Source: Shewanella holmiensis (lineage in GTDB: Bacteria; Pseudomonadota; Gammaproteobacteria; Enterobacterales; Shewanellaceae). From it: a stretch of 64,000 nt of DNA. Position numbers and translations under genes: made by a program. The DNA lies in assembly GCF_025370255.1 (NCBI RefSeq), contig NZ_JAMTCD010000001.1:124001-188000 (forward strand), written 5' to 3'. Positions 58,712 through 64,000 of the stretch are shown one piece after another; positions within the stretch are counted from its first letter, which is position 1; every line of letters starts with the position of its first letter. Below the pieces are notes generated by a model that saw only the letters and a program-made list of their open reading frames with translations, searched no databases and was not told where the DNA came from.

Positions 58712-59470
58712 ATGTCGTCCATTACGACTAACTCGAATCATGTTAATCAACAGCAAAACACCACTGACAGTATTATCAATGTCAGTGGTATAAAGCCCGA
58801 GGTTTATTCTATCGGCCAAGAGCAGACGCCTGTGATTATTATCGACAACTTTGCTGATGATTTATCCACGTTACTGGATATTGCTCGTCAACAGGTCCAG
58901 TTTACAAAAGATGACGGTTCATACTATCCGGGCGTACGCGCCCCACTACCTCAACGCTATGCTATTGAAGTCATCAATCAGGTGTTTCAGTTGATTTATG
59001 ATGTCTATCGTGTTCCGCACCACTTAAGGATTAAACCGCAAATTTTATCGTTTTCGTTAATTAGCCAAGCACCTGACAGTTTAATGCCGCTGCAGCGTTT
59101 ACCGCATTTTGACACACCAGAGCCGTACTATTTTGCTATATTGCATTATCTTAACGATGGACCTCATGGCAATACCGCATTTTTTAGGCACAAAAATACC
59201 GGTTTTGAACGAATTAATGAAGCCAGAATGGAGCACTACTTTACATCAGCAAAAGCATTTTTAACTGACCATGCTAAGGACACCCCCGAGTATTTTGTCA
59301 AAAGTGATCAACATTACGACATTTATCATCAAATCGAATACCGCCCTAACCGCCTAGTCATTTACCCGGGCAACATGCTGCATTCAACTTTAGTCGATTT
59401 ACGCACAGATATTGATGATAACCCTAATACCGGCCGCCTCACTGCCAACATCTTTATAAATTTCAAATAA
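58712..59470 (+). CDS. DUF6445 family protein, 2-oxoglutarate-oxygenase-like
   Basis: A 252-residue protein. H132-x-D134 (LPHFDTPEP), H224 (YPGNMLHS) and R242 (GRLTANIFINF) lie in the order and spacing of the Fe(II) triad and 2-oxoglutarate-binding arginine of the double-stranded beta-helix oxygenases; the prolyl-hydroxylase-like phrase NGNTAFF-type (HGNTAFFRH) supports this. The first ~25 residues are polar and disordered. DUF6445 has no assigned reaction that I know of. It ends 14 bases before the GH3 gene. Confidence 0.78.
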   Translation: MSSITTNSNHVNQQQNTTDSIINVSGIKPEVYSIGQEQTPVIIIDNFADDLSTLLDIARQQVQFTKDDGSYYPGVRAPLPQRYAIEVINQVFQLIYDVYRVPHHLRIKPQILSFSLISQAPDSLMPLQRLPHFDTPEPYYFAILHYLNDGPHGNTAFFRHKNTGFERINEARMEHYFTSAKAFLTDHAKDTPEYFVKSDQHYDIYHQIEYRPNRLVIYPGNMLHSTLVDLRTDIDDNPNTGRLTANIFINFK

Positions 59471-59484
59471 CAAAGGGAAAAGTT

Positions 59485-62106
59485 ATGATTAAGGCTTACA
59501 ACGTTTTAACTAAAAACAAAATGAAAGCGCTTACAGTCAGCCTTGCTACCTTCTTATGTTCAGGTATGCTCAATACAGCATCGGCGGCTCACCCCAGTAT
59601 TACCCCGCAAACAATACACAGCCTAAGCGTGCTACCTGACAGTGAAAAACAGCGTATTGGTGAGCGCATAGCAAATGTGGAAGCAGAAATAAAACGCTTA
59701 TTCCCCTTACTCACTTTAGAAGAAAAAATATCGCTAGTTCACGCTGCGGGTAAGTTTCATATACCCGCAATTGAACGCTTGGGTATCCACGAAATGTGGA
59801 TGTCTGATGGCCCCCACGGCGTACGCTACGAAATTGATCGAGACTCATGGGCCCCTGCGGGTTGGACAAATGACTATTCCACATATCTGCCCCCCCTTAC
59901 CGCCGTTGCTGCAAGTTGGGATGAACACATGGCAAGCTTGCATGGCAATGTATTAGGTGCTGAAGCACGTCACCGGAATAAAGACTTAATTCTTGGCCCT
60001 GGAGTAAACCTTGCTCGTCTGCCGCTATATGGACGCAATTTTGAGTATATGGGGGAAGACCCATTTTTAGCGTCAAAACTTGTGGTGCCAACAGTAAAAG
60101 CGATTCAAGCTAATGATGTCGGCGCGACAGTTAAACATTATGCATTAAATACCCAAGAGCTTAACCGCATTGGCGTGAATGCCACACCCGATGAACGCAC
60201 CTTACGTGAAGTGTATTTACCGGCATTTGAGGCGGCGGTAAAACAAGCTAATGTGCATGCTATTATGGGAGCCTATAATGAATTCAGAGGCACAAACGCT
60301 AACCAAAGCGAACACTTAGTCAACACCATTTTAAAAGGTGAATGGGGTTATCAAGGGGTACTGTTAACTGACTGGAATGTTGACATCAATACCTATGATG
60401 CTGCTATGAATGGTCTTGATATTGAAATGGGCACTGATGTGGCAAGCTTTGATGATTACTTTATGGCAAAGCCACTCTTAGAGATGATTAAAAATGGCAA
60501 AGTACCTGAATCTGTTTTAGACGATAAAGTGGTTCGTATTTTAAGGGTTCAATTAAGTATCGGCATGATGGATAAACAACGCTTATCTGGCGAACGTAAC
60601 ACTGATGCCCATCACCAAGATGCCCGCACCATAGCAACCAATGGGGTTGTATTACTTAAAAATGATAACCAGGTTTTACCTTTACAGGCCAATAAAATAA
60701 GCAACATATTGGTACTTGGGCCCAACGCCGATAAACGTCATGGCTTTGGTGGCGGGTCTTCTGAAGTAAAAGCATTGTATGAAATGACCCCGCTTGACGG
60801 CTTAAAAGCTAAATTAGGCGATAAGGTCAAGATAACCTTAATGCGTCCTGCTAGCAGCCAATTTATGCCCATTCCAAACGACTACCTCACCACGCGCCAC
60901 TGGACAGGCACGCCATCTTGGCAAATAAATTATTATCAGGATGCTGCAATGACGCAGCTAGCAAGTGAATCCTGGATAGCCGACCCGCAATTTGATGCCA
61001 AAGGGCAAACACAGTCGCTAGAAATAAAAGCCAATATCAAACCTATGGCTACAGGTAATCACAGTTTCAACATTAAGGCAGATGGGCAGGTTGCGCTGTT
61101 TATTAACGACAAACCGTTAATTTCTCCATCAAAGGCACACGCAAATAAGGTCATCTCTAAATCCATGCCATTAGTGGCTGGAGAAACTTACGCAGTCAGT
61201 TTCCGTTACCAAGGCGATAAGCAAGCCACCTTAGGCTGGGAAACACCCAATAGCTTAAATAACAGCGAAAGTGAATATTTAGCGGCAGCTAAAAAAGCCG
61301 ATGCAGTGATTTATTTTGGTGGGCTTAGTCATGCTGATGATAGAGAGTCTATCGATAGACCAAACATGGTATTACCCGGACAGCAGGATGAAGTGATCTC
61401 CAAATTGCTTAGCGTAAACCCGAATACCATAGTGATGATGATTGGCGGCTCAGCAGTAGAAATGCCCTGGGCCAAAGAAGCTAAGGTATTACTTTGGGGG
61501 TGGTATGGTGGCATGGAGGCCGGCAATGCTTATGCCGACATTTTGTTTGGTGACGCAAATCCAAGCGGAAAAATGCCCATCACGCTGCCGAAAAAGCTGA
61601 CCGACACGGCTCCCATAGCACTAAACGATTACAATGCTGAAACCTCACGGTATAGCGAAGGCGTTTTCATTGGTTATCGCTGGTTCGAACAACAAGACAT
61701 TGAACCTGAATTTCCATTTGGTCACGGCTTGTCATACAGCCAATTTAATTATACTGACATGAGATTATCCAGTACCAGCATCCGTGACAACAATAGCTTA
61801 AAGGTGTCGGTAAACATCACTAATACCAGTAAAGTAGATGGCGCTGAAGTGGTGCAGTTGTATCTACGAGATATGGATTCTAGTGTGCCCCGCCCCATAA
61901 AAGAACTAAAAGGTTTTGACAAGGTTTGGTTAAAAGCGGGTGAAACCCAAACGGCACAGTTCACTTTAACTCAACGAGACTTGTCGTTTTGGGATGTTAA
62001 AAGTAATAATTGGTTAGCAGAATCTGGGGAGTTTGAAGTCATGCTTGGGGCTTCGGTTAATGACATAAGATTAAGCAAAAAATTCGACTACCAAGCGACA
62101 AAATAA
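59485..62106 (+). CDS. GH3 beta-glucosidase with PA14 insert
   Basis: Exported beta-glucosidase of 873 residues. Signal peptide to ~ASA-A (34/35). The catalytic barrel contains WMSDGPHGVRYE, KHYALNTQELNR and the nucleophile Asp296 (GVLLTDWNVD). A PA14 carbohydrate-binding insert lies at ~445-585 within the second domain (GNHSFNIKADGQVALFIND), followed by the FnIII-like C-terminus (VQLYLRDMDSSVPRPIKELKGF). ATG at 59485 has AGGGA; an internal ATG at 59521 overlaps a LacI-type site. Last gene of the cassette, probably acting in the periplasm on imported oligosaccharides. Confidence 0.92.
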   Translation: MIKAYNVLTKNKMKALTVSLATFLCSGMLNTASAAHPSITPQTIHSLSVLPDSEKQRIGERIANVEAEIKRLFPLLTLEEKISLVHAAGKFHIPAIERLGIHEMWMSDGPHGVRYEIDRDSWAPAGWTNDYSTYLPPLTAVAASWDEHMASLHGNVLGAEARHRNKDLILGPGVNLARLPLYGRNFEYMGEDPFLASKLVVPTVKAIQANDVGATVKHYALNTQELNRIGVNATPDERTLREVYLPAFEAAVKQANVHAIMGAYNEFRGTNANQSEHLVNTILKGEWGYQGVLLTDWNVDINTYDAAMNGLDIEMGTDVASFDDYFMAKPLLEMIKNGKVPESVLDDKVVRILRVQLSIGMMDKQRLSGERNTDAHHQDARTIATNGVVLLKNDNQVLPLQANKISNILVLGPNADKRHGFGGGSSEVKALYEMTPLDGLKAKLGDKVKITLMRPASSQFMPIPNDYLTTRHWTGTPSWQINYYQDAAMTQLASESWIADPQFDAKGQTQSLEIKANIKPMATGNHSFNIKADGQVALFINDKPLISPSKAHANKVISKSMPLVAGETYAVSFRYQGDKQATLGWETPNSLNNSESEYLAAAKKADAVIYFGGLSHADDRESIDRPNMVLPGQQDEVISKLLSVNPNTIVMMIGGSAVEMPWAKEAKVLLWGWYGGMEAGNAYADILFGDANPSGKMPITLPKKLTDTAPIALNDYNAETSRYSEGVFIGYRWFEQQDIEPEFPFGHGLSYSQFNYTDMRLSSTSIRDNNSLKVSVNITNTSKVDGAEVVQLYLRDMDSSVPRPIKELKGFDKVWLKAGETQTAQFTLTQRDLSFWDVKSNNWLAESGEFEVMLGASVNDIRLSKKFDYQATK
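59522..59535. promoter_or_regulatory. LacI-family operator-like site inside GH3 coding sequence
   Basis: TGAAAGCGCTTACA matches TGNAAGCGCTTNCA exactly, 37 bases into the GH3 gene. It could be a roadblock or looping site, or mark a start at 59521 with the site over the start codon. Confidence 0.5.
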
Positions 62107-62130
62107 AGACGATTGAGAAATGCTATAGTC

Positions 62131-62160
62131 AAAAAAGCCGGCCTATTTGCCGGCTTCTTT
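62131..62160. terminator. bidirectional terminator at the end of the glucan locus
   Basis: AAGCCGGC-CTATTT-GCCGGCTT has an A-run on its left and TTCTTT on its right. It lies between convergent GH3 and the solute-binding protein gene. Confidence 0.85.
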
Positions 62161-62185
62161 GTAAGGTTATCTTATGCTATTTTGG

Positions 62186-62962
62186 CTAAGATTCATTTAA
62201 TACTTTCTGCTCAGCATCAGCAATCATAGTGCTCAGCTTACCGGTTTTAACTAACGTTTTAATAGCGTTATCGATAATAGGGGCGAGTTCTTTACTATTG
62301 GGGTGAATATAAACATAAACGGGTTGCGTTTTTATAGTGGCAGATTGCACCGTCAAAGTATCCGCGTATCGTTTATTAATTGTCGCCATACCATCCATAT
62401 AACTTGCAATGACAACATCGACTCTTTTCTTATTGAGTAAGTCCATCATCTTTTCTGTTGTTGCTGAATAAAATACTTTTTTAGGATTAAGCCCCAGATT
62501 TTGAGTATGTTTAACACCCGTTAATACGCCGACATTTAATTCAGCGATATCCGCCACAGAGGTGATGCTGAACTGAGTATCTTTTCGAGTAAAAAAAGCG
62601 GTTTTAATTTCATAATAGGACGTAGGCACTCGGATAAAGTCAGGATTATCTTCGCCATAACGCCATACTCGCATAATCTCACCACTTACCTGGCCATCGC
62701 GCATACTACGTTCGGCTCTTGGCGCAGGCAACATCTCAATATCGCACTGTAATTTTTGGGTAAAGCAAATTTCTTCTAATATGATTCTCCCAATATTTTG
62801 AATCGACGAGTCTGCCACCCCCACAAAATGGGTATTATTATCGTCACTAAAAGCTTGGGGACTCACAACCAGCACACAGGCGAATAGCGCAGCGGTTAGT
62901 TTATTCTTACAATATCGATATGATTGAAATGGCTTAAATAATATAACCAATGCATCCTTCAT
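62186..62962 (-). CDS. periplasmic solute-binding protein, family 3 (orphan)
   Basis: A 258-residue type II periplasmic binding protein. The hydrophobic signal segment is at ~21-38 (KLTAALFACVLVVSPQAFS). The mature part has ILEEICFTQKLQCDIEMLPAPRAERSM in part, VADIAELNVGVLTG and KRVDVVIASY. No transporter or two-component domain is next to it, so it may be an orphan sensor or binding protein rather than part of an ABC importer. The start overlaps the DUF502 stop by four bases. Confidence 0.78.
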   Translation of the reverse strand: MKDALVILFKPFQSYRYCKNKLTAALFACVLVVSPQAFSDDNNTHFVGVADSSIQNIGRIILEEICFTQKLQCDIEMLPAPRAERSMRDGQVSGEIMRVWRYGEDNPDFIRVPTSYYEIKTAFFTRKDTQFSITSVADIAELNVGVLTGVKHTQNLGLNPKKVFYSATTEKMMDLLNKKRVDVVIASYMDGMATINKRYADTLTVQSATIKTQPVYVYIHPNSKELAPIIDNAIKTLVKTGKLSTMIADAEQKVLNES

Positions 62963-63570
62963 CGGGAGGTCTCTTTTTGTTTCGCAACGTCATTACCTTT
63001 AGCGGTTGAAATACCTGCTGTCAAATTAAACCGCATAGCATCCTCAAAAGACCAGTCTACATTGATAAGTTCATCACGTTTTACCAAGGTTGTTATGCCA
63101 GCAACCTGATAGCTAAGTTGAAATAATACTGGAACCCAATCCCCTTCAGGTAATGCATCGGTTAACGGCTGAGGTGTATTATCGCTCATTATAAAACCAA
63201 CAACATACCCTCCACTTGCCTGTTTAACAAGCACTGTTTTTTGTGTTTTCGGTTTACCGTCGCGATTCATTAAACCAGCGATATCTCGAATGCTGCCATA
63301 AACAGATTTAAACAACGGAAATTTCATGAGTTGGCGTTCTAACCAACCATATACCCAAACTATCGGACTTACGGAGAACAATAAACCAGCAATAAATACA
63401 ATCACAGCAACTAAAATAAATCCTGCGCCAACGAACATAAAGGGTGCGCCAAGGCTGTTTAACAGCAATTGGCCAAGGCCATCGAGTGAAATAAACAGTG
63501 ACCAAAATAACCAGATAGATAACACCATAGGTAATAAATTGGTTAAGCCACGCGCTAAAGTATTCTTCAT
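62959..63570 (-). CDS. DUF502 family inner-membrane protein
   Basis: A 203-residue protein with two membrane segments (TNLLPMVLSIWLFWSLFISL and FVGAGFILVAVIVFIAGLLFS) and the family stretch LMKFPLFKSVYGSIRDIAG. The function of DUF502 in bacteria is not established. Translationally coupled to the solute-binding protein downstream. Confidence 0.85.
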   Translation of the reverse strand: MKNTLARGLTNLLPMVLSIWLFWSLFISLDGLGQLLLNSLGAPFMFVGAGFILVAVIVFIAGLLFSVSPIVWVYGWLERQLMKFPLFKSVYGSIRDIAGLMNRDGKPKTQKTVLVKQASGGYVVGFIMSDNTPQPLTDALPEGDWVPVLFQLSYQVAGITTLVKRDELINVDWSFEDAMRFNLTAGISTAKGNDVAKQKETSR

Positions 63571-63624
63571 AAAATGTCAGTTTCTTGATTGAAGTAAAAA
63601 TTCCCCGTCATTAAAGCAAATAAA

Positions 63625-63652
63625 AACGCCTTAAGCGATAACTTAAGGCGTT
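63625..63652 (-). terminator. rho-independent terminator of phoU
   Basis: AACGCCTTAAG pairs with CTTAAGGCGTT; on the minus strand a T-run follows. It lies between the phoU stop and the DUF502 start. Confidence 0.85.
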
Positions 63653-63693
63653 TTAAACAGGATTACGAAAACTTGCCAATAATTGTTGCCAGT

Positions 63694-64000
63694 TTACTGA
63701 TGTAAATCCTTTTCCATATCTTCGTATGATGTATGACGAACATCTTTACCCTTAACGTAATAAATAATGTATTCGCAAATGTTTTTACAGCGGTCACCGA
63801 CGCGCTCAACAGCACGTGCGGCCCATAACACATCAAGTACACCCGGAATGGAACGCGGATCTTCCATCATATATGTCATTAACTGGCGAATAATGCCCTC
63901 GTATTCTTTATCTAACTTGGCATCTTCTTTGTGCAATTCAAATGCTTGCTCTGCATCCATACGGGCTAACGCGTCTAAAGTAGCATGTAATGTACGCGTG
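63694..64000 (-). CDS. phoU: phosphate signalling protein PhoU, C-terminal part
   Basis: The frame is open to the window edge, so the gene continues beyond 64,000 and only ~101 C-terminal residues are visible. [34 protein letters not shown] and [20 protein letters not shown] are hallmark PhoU helices, including the E-x3-D metal-binding motif ERVGD. PhoU links the Pst transporter to the PhoR kinase; pst genes are expected just outside the window. Confidence 0.95.
   Translation of the reverse strand, partial: TRTLHATLDALARMDAEQAFELHKEDAKLDKEYEGIIRQLMTYMMEDPRSIPGVLDVLWAARAVERVGDRCKNICEYIIYYVKGKDVRHTSYEDMEKDLHQ

Overview
This window is a stretch of AT-rich gammaproteobacterial chromosome that reads as Shewanella or a close relative. 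The evidence is sequence-level family recognition (DUF2986, YcgL/YcgN, PhhAB with TyrR, DUF2982 and an SapC/halogenase-type sugar locus) and gene neighbourhoods shared with enterobacteria. No rRNA, tRNA, insertion sequence, prophage or CRISPR array was seen.

Positions 1-39,130 are mostly core chromosome. A truncated DUF748 protein is followed by a glutaredoxin-like membrane protein, a small lipoprotein and a DUF2986 protein. Next come fadR / nhaB / dsbB, ycgN-ycgL, minCDE, and rnd-fadD with an alpha/beta hydrolase, an exported methyltransferase-fold protein and an M50 peptidase. tsaB-yoaA follows, then the translation operon thrS-infC-rpmI-rplT, where infC starts with AUA. Then come ribE divergent from norM, topB, and the aromatic amino acid degradation set maiA-fahA, tyrR and phhBA with candidate TyrR boxes. 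The block closes with galE, an isolated napF, a bactofilin, a GFA protein, a hexanucleotide tandem repeat, DUF2982-elyC, a fructokinase-type ROK kinase and cysQ.

Positions 39,408-62,106 form one beta-glucan (laminarin-type) utilisation locus. A leftward operon carries a FucP-type sugar transporter, an exo-glucan glucohydrolase-like GH3 lipoprotein and a GH16 laminarinase-like lipoprotein. A divergent rightward group carries a GH1 beta-glucosidase, a GPH-family transporter and a LacI-type regulator. A large TonB-dependent receptor follows, then a tight run of two flavin-dependent (tryptophan) halogenase-like proteins, an SapC protein, a cupin/JmjC-like protein, a DUF6445 protein with a 2-oxoglutarate-oxygenase-like triad, and a second GH3 with a PA14 insert. 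Sites matching TGNAAGCGCTTNCA lie in the divergent promoter region, twice before the receptor (one in a perfect 26-bp palindrome), once before the first halogenase, and once inside the last GH3 gene. The likely scheme is: surface GH16 and GH3 enzymes cut the glucan, the receptor imports oligosaccharides, and periplasmic GH3 and cytoplasmic GH1 finish the job, with LacI-family control. The oxidative/halogenase cassette has no obvious step in sugar breakdown and is the best candidate for an uncharacterised system.

Positions 62,186-64,000 hold a periplasmic solute-binding protein overlapping a DUF502 membrane protein, and the C-terminal part of phoU.
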